The notes under the pieces: model-generated
Told to the model about the DNA's origin: nothing
Databases searched by the model: none
Seen by the model: only the letters and a program-made list of their open reading frames with translations
Shown: positions 1 through 11,815 of the stretch, piece after piece
Layout of the letters: every line of letters starts with the position of its first letter
Position numbering within the stretch: the first letter of the stretch is position 1
NCBI GenBank assembly: GCA_032158295.1
Contig: CM063251.1
Span: forward strand, 16,815,738-16,879,737
Reading direction: 5' to 3'
Source of the DNA: Pycnopodia helianthoides
Taxonomy: Eukaryota > Echinodermata > Asteroidea > Forcipulatida > Asteriidae
DNA length: 64,000 nucleotides
Translations under genes and position numbers: made by a program

Positions 1-1158
1 TGTTAACTTGCGCTTTCGGCAACGGGTTTTGGCAAGGCGGAGTCGTATTCAGTGTGTTTCGAAAAGACCCTATTGACCCACTTCACCTGACGTCATCACA
101 CGATAAATCTTAATTGTTCCATTGTGGGAATCAGATTCTGCGCACATGAACTGTGTGCAGTTCGCTTTTTATGTGACTTGCGTGCAGTTAGACGCGCACT
201 TACTTTCTTACCATGCAGTAGCCCTGAGTGACGTCGGTGCGAGGGGCAATGTATATTTTTTGAAATCCTTCGGATAATACAGGCTTTCCTGTATTTTCGG
301 CAAAAAAAACACAGTCTATTTCACTTTCAGACTACTTTCTTATTAAAACTTTTTTTGTATATTCAGTTTGCGGTATACGCCATGCCAACTTAACATCTAC
401 TTTATTGTGTAGATTTGTTATTGCGAACTTGTCTTGCTATTTATTCTACTGCTGCGGAGGAACTAACCCATAAGCTATATTATGTTTGCCTCCTCGGTTG
501 AAACTGTCATTCACTTTGATGCATGCGAATTCATATAGCATCGTATTCAATTAAACGTATAAGCTATCTTTTTAGCCATGCAAAATTTGCGTTCTGTAGG
601 GCAGAGTAGACGCAGTTGGAGATTGAAAAGCTGCTCCGAGATTGAAGGCTGTTCGAGTGGATTGTTGTTGGTTGGTTATCTTTCTGTATATCGTTCAATT
701 TGACGACAAAGAACACATTCAGTGAAATGGAATGAACGTTTTGAGGAACTTTCAATCCCGCGGGAAACAGAATGACGCGACGTTTTAAATCGACCGCCCA
801 TTCGCCGAAAACAACCGGGGAAACCTATAATTAAATGTTAGCTTCAAATGCGATTCAGAGGGTGGAGACAAGTTTAAACACTGAATTCTTTCGCGTAGGC
901 GTGAACGCGCAGACAATGTATCAATTTAGAGTAACTGGTACGCGCATGAAACCTACATAAAATGCAAAGTCATGGTCTGGTTCTTGAAAATATGTATAAA
1001 CAGTTAATTACGTGTAAGAGATTAGGTACCACACAAAGGTTGAACAGCCAAAGGATTGGCCCTTGAACATGAGTAGAACATTTCTAAAAAAATAACGGCG
1101 AAAGAACACCACAAATTCTGACGATTTACAGTTTTTTCGTTATAAGGCATTTATTAAT
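1..1158. other. Intergenic, no gene seen
   Basis: No convincing coding exon was found on either strand. The first 140 bases resemble a stretch near 38430-38495: both contain a run reading roughly 'ACCTGACGTCATCAC', followed by 'TCTTAATTGTTCCATT'-like text. They are therefore probably two copies of one interspersed repeat. The TGACGTCA in this copy matches a CRE/ATF palindrome, but no transcript start is apparent next to it. Confidence 0.5.
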
Positions 1159-1320
1159 GGGAATAACAGTTCGATGAGCCGGTCTTCACTGCGTGGTAAT
1201 GACCTCGGTTGGTGGCTGGCCGCTGTTAATGGACCTTCGGCTCGGTCCATCAACAGCGGCCAGCCACCAGCCCGGTCATTACCACGCAGTGAAGACCGGC
1301 TTACCGCACTGTTATTCCCT
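1159..1320. repeat. Long near-perfect hairpin (foldback/MITE-like)
   Basis: The arms 1159-1235 and 1244-1320 are almost exact reverse complements and enclose an 8-nt loop at about 1236-1243. The outer ends read GGGAATAACAGT and ACTGTTATTCCC. The inner stem is GC-rich and closes with GGACC/GGTCC around a TTCG-containing loop. Mismatches are few. A short palindromic DNA transposon is the simplest reading. Transcription would yield a hairpin of about 77 bp. Confidence 0.85.
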
Positions 1321-1459
1321 AATTGGTATTATTTTGAGTGGGAAAGCCAATGAGATAAAACTTGATTATAAGGAGCATTTAGAAATGATATTTTAAAGGG
1401 ATAATTTTCACATCCCGAACAATCAACTGTCATATTAAGGAATCCGTATCAGCCAAATT

Positions 1460-1735
1460 ACGTCGTTCCCTCAGAACGAATCAAATATCATCGTCCCCTC
1501 AAAATATATTTCGTTTCCTAGAAATAATTCATTTATTCCCTCGAAATATTGTTTTCGTTTTGTTTTTTTACTCGAGAGAACGGAAAACGTTTTCGAGGGA
1601 ATGAAATAACATTCCGAGGAAACAAAAATGGCTTCGAGGGTACTACTTCAAGGGAACAACATATCATTTAGAGGGAACGACATAAGATTTCGAGGGAACA
1701 AAATGATACTTCGAGAGAACGAAATACAAAAAAAC
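1460..1735. repeat. Periodic TTCGAGGGAAC repeat, head-to-head array
   Basis: About ten degenerate copies of a unit near TTCGAGGGAACAAAAT recur every 20-30 bases. In the left half the units read as TTCCCTCGAAAT and in the right half as its complement, so the whole is a diffuse inverted array with its axis near 1570. A second locus of the same family lies at 8617-8833. Confidence 0.75.
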
Positions 1736-4550
1736 TGTTTGTTTATACCTGCTTTAAAATGTGTTCTATTTTCCCCTTTTGGGGGATCTGTATTTTCAGA
1801 ATAGTATTGTGAAAAGTATTTGCAATTTAGTATATATTTTACCTCGAAAAAAATTTAAATTTTATTTACGAAGCAATAATAAATTATAATGTAGGCCTAT
1901 AGCTCAATATTTTTGGGCTACATTTTCGTTTAGTTTCTACCTATATTTATTCTTTATAGAGACATTTATATATGTGTAATCATCGACATTACCACAGACA
2001 AGACTAATAGCTTTGATTTCGTTAAAATTTATTTTTTCTTAAAAATACCAGTAAAGCAATATGGTTGTTTGTATGTTGTGTTGTCATTCCTTTGAAAAAG
2101 ACCGTTGGGGTCGAAGTGTCAGGGCGTTAACTATTTTTTGCACCTTTTGGGTGGTAAGCAGTTTGAAACAGCTAGTTTTATTTTGTCATTTACTTTTCTT
2201 CAGTTAACTTTTGTTCGGGAAAAATATTATATTTCGTTGAATATATAATAATGACTGTGTATCAGTTTAGTTGCTTCGCTAATTACACCGATTTCTTGAT
2301 CCAGTTGCACTCGTGTGTTGTACTGAGTAATCAGCTCTCCTTTTGGATTTAGATTTATATAAGAATTATGGAATTATTGCGTGTTAGAAATTGATAAAAC
2401 TCACGTCTTTATATAGTTATAAACTATTATTCTCGGATTATAATGGTGTAACGAGAAATCACCAGTACTCAATTATTTGCATAATTATAAGTTCATCAAA
2501 ACGTTTTTTACAGTACATGATTTTACTCAGGGGCACTGTGGACTGATTTGAATTAAGGCAGAAATCATCCACATAAGAAAACAAAAGTTATTGTTTGAGC
2601 ACGAGCTTTATTGCACAAAATTACAACCCAATAAGCCTATAGAAAAGGTTTGTAAAGAATGAATTCACTACAAATATTAATTTTAGAAACTACAATGCAT
2701 GCATTGTCTTGATAAGTGTTTACATGACTTACGATAAATAAAGTATGAGTTGGCTTTTGTTTCCATCACTGTGTTGGTAAAGGTCTTTTTTAAGTGGACA
2801 GGTGTTGAATTTTGCTGACCAGTATTACAAAATATTGTTGCCCAAAAGCTCATTGGAGCCCACGCCAATCTGCATTGTACACGCCAGTGTACACACCGGC
2901 ATACCCCGGCATTGACGAAATGAATGTATCAGAGTCATGATGCTGGTGTGAAAGAAGATTCTCTCTCTTTCTGATCTCGACACCGGAGACTGTGTCGCCC
3001 GGTAATTAACAACCGCCCCCCCCCCCCAACAATACTTCTTTTTCTTTTCCGGTTTGAACCGGAAGTTTGCTAAAGCTCAGATATCTTTACATCAAAAAAT
3101 AAAGTAAACACATGTTTTTGCAATTTTGCAAAGTTATGAATGCATCTCTTTCGGTTCTTTAGTTGTGATTTCTTTAAATTAAACTTTGTTTATAGATTTG
3201 GCGTTATTTGACACATGATGATTTCATCATGACATAGTCTGCTAATTTCCCATTAAGGCATTAAGGGCATTAAGATTTGCTTAATTGTTCACAATTTTTG
3301 CGAAAAAGGTGCAAGTTTAACCTGTCAACAAATTGCAATGTCAAATATGATGACTTAATTTGGCAAACAAATTTATAAAAGAGGGTCAATGATCCAACGT
3401 AGTTTCATATACAGAAACTCCAGCACTCTACGGTGCTATCTAAATTGAATGCTTGCCCATCTAAAAAGAAAAAAAAGAAAAAAAATGGGGGGGCAGACAA
3501 GTCACCCCTCCCTCCCACACCTATCGACGCCCATGCACACTCGGAAGCTCGAATGATACAGAGACTGTGACGTCACATTGTGTTACTATGTATCCAACAT
3601 ACAAAAGCAGTTTTAAACAAAGACACCATCAAAACGCCTTGTTGCGACCCCGTGGCTGTCTCGCTTGGAAAGAGCCATGGAGAAATGTCAACAACAGCAC
3701 AAAGGTTAATATCCCAAGTTAACTTCTGCATCAAACTGATTACCATTCATTGCGCTGAATCAACCAAATAAATTTGGTGCTTCGATCTCCATACAGGGTT
3801 AGGCCACTCTATCATCTGTCGTGGCGGTGGTTCACCTCCACCATTTGCAGTCTCGCAGGAGGATCTGTTTGTCGCGTCTTGACAAATTTTGAGAGTAAAG
3901 TTAGGAGGGCATCCGATCCAGATGGGATTTGTTCCCACCTTCATTGCGTTAATTTGTCTTTGAAGGCTTGCCATAGCCAAAAGTGTTTTATAAATCTTGT
4001 TATTCCTTTGCCTATTAATGCACATGTCGTCATTTGAATAGGGCGCCCTCGCCTCGTCCATTGGCCAATTCTGTGCACCGCGCGTACAAATCTGTGCGTT
4101 TCTATTGGTTCATTATTGGTTTACCTGTAATATGACGGACTGATGATGTCAATGCATAAGGTATGTTGTGTTGACATCGAAAGATCTGTAATTTATATTA
4201 AGACGATCTATAAATGGCATTTTACATCATTTTAACGTGAAGTTAGAGACTTGTAATTTCCTTTGCCACTTTCATAAAGACATTATCTAATGGCAGTGTA
4301 CATCCAAAATTTGAGTTTGAAGCCCCTCTTTGAATTATATGAAAAGTTAATTTTCGTAGGACTCAATGATTTTAATATTTTCTATTGAATCGAACTCAAA
4401 TTGTCATCTGGTAATAATTACTCAAAAAATAAATAGATAACTATTTTTTTTTTCTCTGAACGATTTTTGACAGAATGATGATGTGGTTATACAAAACGGA
4501 AACCAAACAAAAACTTTCGCAATAGATAGGTTGCAGTATGACGTAAATTG

Positions 4551-4713
4551 GCCATCTTTACGGGCAGTTTAGAACAAACAGTCGTGCGTTTCGTGTGAGA
4601 ACGGCGTGCAACACGCGCGCATTTCACGAAACTCATTGCAGGATTGGTCAGTGAACAACGCGGCTGCGTTAATAAGTTAATAAGCAAAAATGCAATTTGC
4701 CCGTAAAGATGGC
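4551..4713. repeat. Spaced exact 16-bp inverted repeat with YY1-like core
   Basis: GCCATCTTTACGGGCA at 4551-4566 is the exact reverse complement of 4698-4713. Each arm contains AAGATGGC, a YY1-type core often found at metazoan promoters. The spacer is 131 nt and contains GC-rich text (CACGCGCGCATTTC). It could be a small foldback element or a symmetric regulatory region. Confidence 0.5.
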
Positions 4714-5626
4714 GTCTACTGGGAACTATCTATATGCCACGGACAATGCACACAATACGCGCAACATGCAAAATTGTCTGTACATAGATGGTGAACATGA
4801 AACAATAAATAATTGTTTGTTTTTAATTTACCACTTATCATGGGCGAAATTGAATATCTGAAATGAGAGCTTGTAATTTTCTCGAATCAATTAAACAAAA
4901 ATTAATTGAAATGTTTGGGTCAAATCGGCCCAAAATCGGAAACACCCCCAATCGAATCGTATAAACTGTATTTAATCAACTTAAAAGTAACTGTTTTGGG
5001 GGTAAATGTATTGAAACCTGTTTTTTTTAAATAGGGATTCAAAATCAAGGTACATTGGAATGTTTGTGCAGTCGTTTTTTTTAAGGCCCATGTGCGACAA
5101 TACAACAGTACCAATAAACCAAATCAAAACCACGATTGTTTATAAATGATCAAAAACACACGATAATGGTGATCTCATGACTGTGGACATTAACATTCAA
5201 GTTAACAGTAAGTGGAAATGCATTTCTAAGTTACTAAATGAGTTATTACAAGTTTTGTGCATACTACAATCCTCGTGAAAACTGTGTGAATGAGGTCTTA
5301 GTGCAGCGCGTCTTGATAACAACAAATGCGTAAACCAGTGGTTGTTCGTAAAAAATCGAACATCTGTAGTTCAAAATAATTGAGAATTGACGATTGGCTG
5401 TTTGGGAAAACTCGAATACTGTAATTATCGTTATAATCATTGTGCTAGTTAATAGTCTAATTACGAGACTATGACGTTTTATGAATTGAAACTTGGGGAA
5501 AATGTTAACGTCATTGATACATTTTATATTTCTAGACCAATTTCTGAGTAACAATGTGTTTTTGTTATGATGATCTTTTAAACATATACGTCAAAAACAC
5601 CTTCAATGTTTTACTTTTTACCGTGC

Positions 5627-5940
5627 TTTAAAGGAACATTACAGAATTGGTAAGAAAAAAACTTGTAAAATATACTTTTTGATCACAGATTTACATAAAA
5701 CTTACACGATCTAATGATGATGATAGTAGAAAACATCCCTTGAAATATTTCTGTCTGGAATGCCATATTTGATGAGAAATTAATAAACTAATTTTCCGAT
5801 TGGAGTTTATCGCTCAGTGAGCGTTTTATTCATTTTGTTGAATCTATATGATTTCATGCAAAAGTGTAATCGGTTTTTTCACTATTTCCTCGTGATCTAG
5901 ATGGCCGATCGATCTCAAACTTCTACAGGTTTGTCAGTAC
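5627..5940. mobile_element. MITE family A, copy 1 (one end)
   Basis: It starts with TTTAAAGGAACATTACAG and runs, in the orientation opposite to 14961-15325 and 38877-39270, through the shared block containing CGCTCAGTGAGCG and GGCCGATCGATCTC. It stops within the element, so only one terminal repeat is present. Confidence 0.8.
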
Positions 5941-6169
5941 GGATACTACAACACTGCATCTATTGTCCAATCATTTGAATAATTGATGCACCTTGTACAG
6001 ATGATTGTCTGTCTTTGTATTAAATTTATGCTTTACTAATGAGTTTCCATGGTGTTTGGGTTACATCTAGCACACGAACTACGCTAGATACAAAAAGCCT
6101 ATTAACAAAAATAGTCAGGATATTCAGTCAAAAAACTAAATTGTGCTTTCCAATTATGGTGAAATCAAA

Positions 6170-7216
6170 TCAGCCGGTGGTGGCACGTGCGAACACATCA
6201 CTGTTATCTGACGGGCGTGTGAGACCCACCATGATGCAAAAACCACGCCTAAACTGTCGGTATTTAATGGCGTATATGATCGGATTGATCGCCGAGTTGG
6301 AGACGACGAGAGCCACGGACACCAGATACAGAGCCCCGTTGAAATCCAGGGGCCAGCCAAAGGTAAACATGAAGAAAATGATCTTGTTGGGTGTCCAGCA
6401 TATCGCAAAGCAGCAGAATACTACGAAGAGGGTCTTGAAGACGTTCTTGCGAGCACGGACGAGAGACGCGGCCTGGCCGTCACCGGAGGCGGCTTCCTGC
6501 TGGTCGACGCTGGTTCCAACGTTGCCCTGCATCACTCCAATGCGACGAACGCTTCTCTTTAAGACGACAGTGATGTGGATGTAGGCATACAACATAACAC
6601 TTAATGGGATGGCGTACTCAAACAAAAACAACATTAAACCTACAAGCTGAGAATTCTCGCCTGTAACAGAAACACAAGAGTCGCGGCCGTCGAAAACTCT
6701 GTGTGTTAAGTTATAGATCGAACTGACGCATCCTAATGCCCACACTGCGACGATGGCCAGAGCAACCACTGTTTTGCTAAACCATATCTGGTAGAGAAAT
6801 GGAAACACGATGGCAAAATATCTCTCCAGAGTGAGAGATGTGAGGCTGAAGGTCGAAGAAGCGAAGAAGGCCCAGATGAAGAATTTTGAGTCCCACACTC
6901 GGCAGTACAGCTCACCACTCAAACCTGATAACGGATAAGGAACCCCCACGTTAGCAGTTATCAGGGTTAAGAGCGAACCCAGTAGATCTAAAACTGCCTG
7001 GTTGAAGATCAAGCCATTGGTAAGAGTATGCATTGGCTTAACCCGGGCAATAACCACACACACCAGTGTGTTTCCAATCACTCCTACGATACCAGCACAA
7101 GTCTGGATCACTTGCAGAGAGATTTCGACACCCATGTTTGCTGTGCGCAGTGTAGACGTGGAAAAATGACTATAAGACGTTTTTTTATCAAACACTGCGT
7201 CTTTTATATAACACAT
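6170..7216 (-). CDS. Rhodopsin-class (class A) G-protein-coupled receptor, single exon
   Basis: An intact 348-residue frame with seven hydrophobic segments. Landmarks seen: GN at residues 48-49 in TM1; the conserved acidic residue D77 in TM2; C105 and C181, positioned for the extracellular disulphide; ERY at 131-133, a DRY variant, at the end of TM3; FAICWTP at 270-276 in TM6; NPIIY at 311-315 in TM7. The third intracellular loop is about 40 residues with basic ends (KRSVRR, RARK). Methionine 1 gives the longest frame; methionine 28, just before TM1, is an equally possible start and leaves a very short extracellular tail. No intron is needed. Class A receptors of this shape couple extracellular ligands to G proteins at the plasma membrane. 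Ligand-binding motifs that would name a subfamily were not recognised; a lineage-expanded orphan or peptide-type receptor is inferred. A 181-residue plus-strand frame here is the antisense shadow. Confidence 0.92.
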   Translation of the reverse strand: MCYIKDAVFDKKTSYSHFSTSTLRTANMGVEISLQVIQTCAGIVGVIGNTLVCVVIARVKPMHTLTNGLIFNQAVLDLLGSLLTLITANVGVPYPLSGLSGELYCRVWDSKFFIWAFFASSTFSLTSLTLERYFAIVFPFLYQIWFSKTVVALAIVAVWALGCVSSIYNLTHRVFDGRDSCVSVTGENSQLVGLMLFLFEYAIPLSVMLYAYIHITVVLKRSVRRIGVMQGNVGTSVDQQEAASGDGQAASLVRARKNVFKTLFVVFCCFAICWTPNKIIFFMFTFGWPLDFNGALYLVSVALVVSNSAINPIIYAIKYRQFRRGFCIMVGLTRPSDNSDVFARATTG

Positions 7217-8389
7217 TTCCTAATAAATTATTACACTACTTTGCAGCCAATGAGAGCAAGGCTAAATACCACGTCAGCAATATTTATTACTGTGTGGCCA
7301 GACCAAACTATAGCAAAATGACAAGGACCTATGAGTGATTTATGAAACGAGCGTTTAATGCATTTCGTTCGTGCATTGTCGCAGAATATAATTACTTTGT
7401 GAAATTTTGCTTTTCCACTTCACTTGGCCTCGCCTGGTAAATTGGAATTCTCCATTTTGTGATCACACTCTGCGAGATGCGCCTAAATTCAATATTTGTA
7501 TAATATTTTACTAAGACTCTCAATGACGGTGTCTGCTCGGCAGTAATCGCTTTCAAAATGAAAATGCGGTTTACCTGCTTGGTTTTTTTTTTTCTTCTTC
7601 TTCTTCTTCTTCTTCTTCTTCTTTTTTTTTACCACAAAATTTCCATTATAGTTCTTTCCTCTTGATATCAACGCAAATACAAGTGTGTACAGTGTGACGT
7701 GTTCAGGTAGTTGTGTGTACAATTTCCAAGGGATCGCCACTAACGCATTACCTAGTCGGCTTTGCACGTCATTTGCTGAGTTTCTTTTAGTCATAACCAA
7801 CATAGACCTTCCTGTTTTTCTGTATACTGTTTTGTTTTTTTCCTTACATCTGGGCGTCTTTGTTCTGTTTATTGCCTGATAATGTTTTGTCGTTCGTTGA
7901 TTGACTTTAAAACGAAAACTGTTTTGTTTCTTCCCTTGACTGTACCGTGGTTTATGACGATGGTGTCTGGCATTTTGCGGCAGCTGCTTGTATGAGTGTT
8001 CGAGATTTCCTGCCTTTAACTTTGATCGTTATCCAACTTTCCCACACTGTTTTCTTGAAGAACATTGATGAAAATATAATGTTGTCAACGATCTTTTGCC
8101 TTGCACACTTTCGTTTACGTCCTTTTTGTCTCAGGAACAACAACACATTGGTTTCGTGGAGTCGAAATCAGCATGTTTTTTTGTGTAAGGATTTGGAAGT
8201 GATCTGCCTATTGTGAATTGCGAGTGCCACCCAAATGCAGGTGATTTTTCTGCAACATTTTAAGAAACTTGGAGCGATTGAATTCGTCACTCGGTGTATA
8301 TGGAAAGAACGTCCACACCCGGACATTACATGGGCGTTATAACTTTATTTTGTAGGGCCTATCATTTATTAGTTTCCTAATCTGTTATT
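7217..8389. other. GPCR upstream flank and intergenic DNA
   Basis: Upstream of the GPCR start, on its coding strand, lie AT-rich sequence and an inverted CCAAT motif near 7238-7243. A CTT microsatellite with T tracts occupies about 7585-7630. No additional exon is supported; the short frames at 7685-8216 lack splice sites or motifs. Confidence 0.45.
7585..7630. repeat. (CTT)n microsatellite flanked by poly-T
   Basis: About ten CTT units lie between two T runs. On the minus strand this is a pure purine (AAG) tract. Confidence 0.9.
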
Positions 8390-8510
8390 TGTTTTGTTTG
8401 TTTGTTTGTTTGTTTGTTTGTTTGTTTGTTTGTTTGTTTGGTTGTTTGTTTGTTTGTTTGTTTGTTTGTTTGTTTGTTTGTTTGTTTGTTGTTGTTTTTG
8501 TTTTTGTTTT
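8390..8510. repeat. (TTTG)n microsatellite
   Basis: Roughly 25 units of TTTG/TTGT with one interruption (GGTTG), decaying into TTTTTG at the right end. A shorter relative lies at 9186-9230. Open frames reading CLFV or KQTN across it are artefacts of the repeat. Confidence 0.95.
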
Positions 8511-8616
8511 GTTTTTACAGAGGGCCGTACTTTCCGTCGTAATTGTTTCGGAGTCCCTACAATGGACAAGGCAGTAAAATAAAAATTAAAAGAATATATT
8601 TTTTTTCTCCTTTAAA

Positions 8617-8833
8617 ATGTTGTTTTCGTTCCCTCGGAATTATGTTTTTGTTCTTTCTAAATATCAATCCGCTCTCACGAAAAAAAATATATATTCCCTC
8701 GAATTATTATTTCGAACCCTGGAAATAACGTTTTAGAGGAATGAAGCGTACCGTGGAAATGCAATAATATTTCGAGGGAACGTAATACTATTTTGAAGAA
8801 TGAAATAAACTGTTTCATGGGAAAGAAATACTA
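8617..8833. repeat. Periodic TTCGAGGGAAC repeat, second locus
   Basis: This is the same degenerate unit as at 1460-1735. It appears as TTCCCTCGAATTATT on the left and as TTTCGAGGGAACGTAATA on the right, so it is again an inverted arrangement with an axis near 8730. Confidence 0.7.
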
Positions 8834-10460
8834 AGATATCGTAATCTCTAAATAATTTAAGCTGGTACGAAGCCCTTGATAGAGTGAACTGCACTAGGTT
8901 TGAAGGAAACACCCTGTTCCTGTCTAAATAATAATAATACTGACAGATAAACACAGGCCGTGGAAATCTTATCACGGCCAGAGCTGTGTATTGAGAAAGT
9001 TTCGACATGTAGGGATCAGGTTTCTTTGGTCACGTGGATGGACGCCATTTTTTGTCCAAATGTAGGACAACAAAAATGTGCAGTCGAGTCTATAGCACCC
9101 TGTGTGCGCACATGCGCTGTTTTTGTTTTGTTTCTTATTGTTGCTGCTGATGCTGCTGATGCTGCTGCTGCTGTTTTGGGGTGGGGTTGTTTGTTTGTTT
9201 GTTTGTTTGTTTGTTTTTTGTTTTGTTTTGGGTTTTTTTTGGGGGGGTGGGGGTAGTTTGTTTGTATGTTTTTGATAGCTTTTAATGGCAAGTTGTCGCA
9301 ACTCTCTCATAGGCCTACAGCTCAGCTGATCACAACACCAAGTACGCCCTAGTGTCTTTCAACTCGGGTCTCCTTCGCTCGTCCCAAGGCGTCTTCTTTA
9401 ACCATAATAGGAGGCCTATTGGATTCTGTTCCCCCTCCCCCCCCCCCCCCCCCATACGGGGAACTGTGTACAAGCTTCTTCTGATAGCGCCCTCTTCTGA
9501 ATCATCCTCTTTCAGCCCACGTTAATTTTCCATATGGGGGACAGAATCTCCGGGGACAGATTTCCCTATGACACCGGCTAGCGAATGTTCTGTGTTGACG
9601 CCGGCCGCCGCGAGCGGCATATCACATAATAGTATTTTTAGAAAGCGCCGTGCAGCCAAAGCAACTGAAACTCTTCCTAAACCCAGATATAGTGCAAATG
9701 CTCCAAATGGTGATTGATTCCCAAAGGCCGCGGAGGGGTGGGGGTGGACTAGGAGTGAAGGAGGTAGAACATTTTCTATCACCTTGTACCGACCGTGTCT
9801 TGACTTAAATTAATCCCCACGCCCTCGTCGTACCGGACACTTTAAAAAAAATGTGAATCTTGATGTAGGCCTGTTTTGCCGGCGCCCTGTTCTGATGTCA
9901 AGTTAATTGTGTTTTCATCCACAAATATGTCGCAATCAAAATGATGCGAGATCCGTGTAGGCCGCTAGCTGATGGGCACATGTACTTTATACCTGCCGAT
10001 AGCCGGCCGATTGAACCCCTCTGCTGCGGGGTAATGTCATAACAACAGGCTAATCTTGACAAGAGCAAATTATTATGTTTTTATTTAAATATTTGTATTT
10101 TTAATTTTGTTAATGAGTATAATTGCATTGAACTGACGTAAGTTGAGTAAAAAGTACTATATTTTTCACGATACAGTCGATTGTGAGCAAGCATCTTTGT
10201 TGGTGACGGATGGATCAGAAGTTTCACGATAAATGTTTGCACTTCGGACAAAGTTTGGCAGCCCACCTGAGCTTTGTATTAGCATAGAGTAAGGTATTAG
10301 CGACTCATCTTAGACTGCGGACCGTTGTTCCGGCTGACTGGATCAATCTATTTTTATCAATAGTCAATACCATGTCGGTCTGAAACTAACCACGCCCAAT
10401 TGAACCAATCAATTATTGTGCTGCTCCCGCACGCTCTTCACATAATAAGTTACGGTCATT
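8834..10460. other. Intergenic, simple-repeat rich
   Basis: Contains a (TGCTGA)/(CTG) run near 9138-9175, a TTTG tract near 9186-9230, a poly-C run at about 9431-9453 and CpG-containing text around 9590-9620 and 9880-10020. No exon was recognised. Confidence 0.45.
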
Positions 10461-10740
10461 TATCCGAGTACCAGCGAAGATAGTCTGGTATCTGCCTCGA
10501 TAGGTAAGTTAGCGTTCGGGGTTTGTTTGGCTACCAAGTGTGTGGAAAGTGTGTGTTGAATGTGTGCTGCGAGAAGATACACAAGAAATTTACCAACATC
10601 ATGTTGAGGTAGAATACGGAAGTGCGAATTTTCGTACAATTTCATTTCTCATTCAATATAAATATCAATCGAAAGAGTTCTGTAGAGAGTCAGAGACAAG
10701 CTCATACAAAAGGTGTTCGTTTTCGTGTACTCAGGTAAGT
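10440..10740 (+). promoter_or_regulatory. Candidate 5' untranslated exon(s) of the CDC42SE gene
   Basis: Two strong plus-strand donors occur here: GATAG|GTAAGTT with the exon ending at 10503, and CTCAG|GTAAGTT with the exon ending at 10734. Either could splice to an acceptor at 12308-12309 (a T-rich tract then ATGATGCAG), upstream of the CDC42SE start. Non-coding first exons are usual in this family. No TATA box or transcript evidence is visible, so the link is inferred. Confidence 0.35.
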
Positions 10741-11471
10741 TGTTTCCTCTGTAAGTACACTTTTTAAATGACAAATTTAAAACCGGAAGTCAAGTGTATA
10801 TACGGTGTAGTTTACAATAAACAATAGTTAATCACTAACGTTAAAAATTACAATTTAAAATAATGTTGTTTAGTCAATAATGTAGGCCAGGATAGCTGCC
10901 CTCATTTTCGTGGTACTATAGTACTTTTCTCGATCAGAAATAGTGACAATACTCTGGGCCGTAACGATTCTTTGCCCTACGTACGACCTTTTCACAAAAT
11001 GGGACATGAAATTGAAAGTTGAAACATGATGACCGGGCGTTTTGGTCTTTAACAGTTTGCCATGATTGTTCACTTAGCCGACGGGATCTAAGGCCTACGT
11101 GATTTGTGGCGAGGACAAGACAATGTTGCTTTGCTTGTTCGTTCTGGTATAATTTTATGAAACATCTTTAAGTATAATTGAAATTTCTTTGTTGTCTTCT
11201 ACAAAACAAATTGGTGTGATGTTTTCATACATGATTAACTTAAAAGATGCTTTGCAGACTATTTTTTAAAAGTATTAGACTATTTTAGTATCATAATTCA
11301 GATTCAGAATCTGCAAGTCAAAACTGAACATGCTCAAACTTCCTCGGCTGCCGCATGCCATGCCATGATCATGATGTTTATGCGCTGTTCCAGCAGCAAC
11401 ACCGATGACGTCAGATTTCTGGGCAGCGCCTTTAATAACTCCAGCAGTTTGCTTGATTGATTGGAGGCATG

Positions 11472-11815
11472 TCGATCACTTCGTACCCAAGTCACTTCGT
11501 GCCCCCAAGTCAAATCATACGCGTATGACGTGACTTGGGTACGATTGTTATAACAAACCTTCGTGTATTAAAACTTAAAGTGTCCCGTTGTTACTCTATT
11601 CAGATGGGCAAGTATTGCTTGTTTTTTAATGGGCAGTTTAATTAGGAATACCACACAGTTTTTACCTTTTTTTGTAAGCCCGAATTCCCCTTCGACTGTC
11701 GGTGGGACTTAGACAATTGAGGTACAAAGTGACTTGGGTCCGAAGTGACTTGGGTACGAAGTGACCTGGGTATGATATTTGGGGTACCAAGTGACTTGGG
11801 TGCTATGATAGTGTA
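11472..11815. repeat. Element built from GTGACTTGGGTACGAA units
   Basis: The 16-mer GTGACTTGGGTACGAA and its variants occur at least four times near 11720-11805 and, as the complement (TTCGTACCCAAGTCAC), near 11475-11510. A further copy lies near 11528-11545. Together they form a palindromic element of about 340 bp with internally repeated ends. Confidence 0.75.

Larger units (their letters stand above)
1740..6169. other. Intergenic, AT-rich, no supported gene
   Basis: No exon with coding character plus splice sites was recognised. Holdings include a poly-C run near 3016-3027, an exact 16-bp inverted repeat at 4551-4566 and 4698-4713, a stretch at 4190-4290 related to 57750-57830, and a TIR element at 5627-5940. 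A 104-residue open frame on the minus strand (3747-4061) has no recognisable motif and is not called. Confidence 0.5.

Noticed and set aside
3747..4061. 104-codon minus-strand frame
   Set aside because: No motif, no splice context, and a competing 87-codon frame on the other strand; not distinguishable from chance.
5264..5554. 96-codon minus-strand frame
   Set aside because: Hydrophobic but without motif or splice support; AT-rich sequence gives such frames by chance.
6039..6584. 181-codon plus-strand frame
   Set aside because: It is antisense to the conserved GPCR; the minus-strand translation has all the family motifs.
8369..8582. Frames reading KQTN or CLFV repeats
   Set aside because: They are translations of the TTTG microsatellite.
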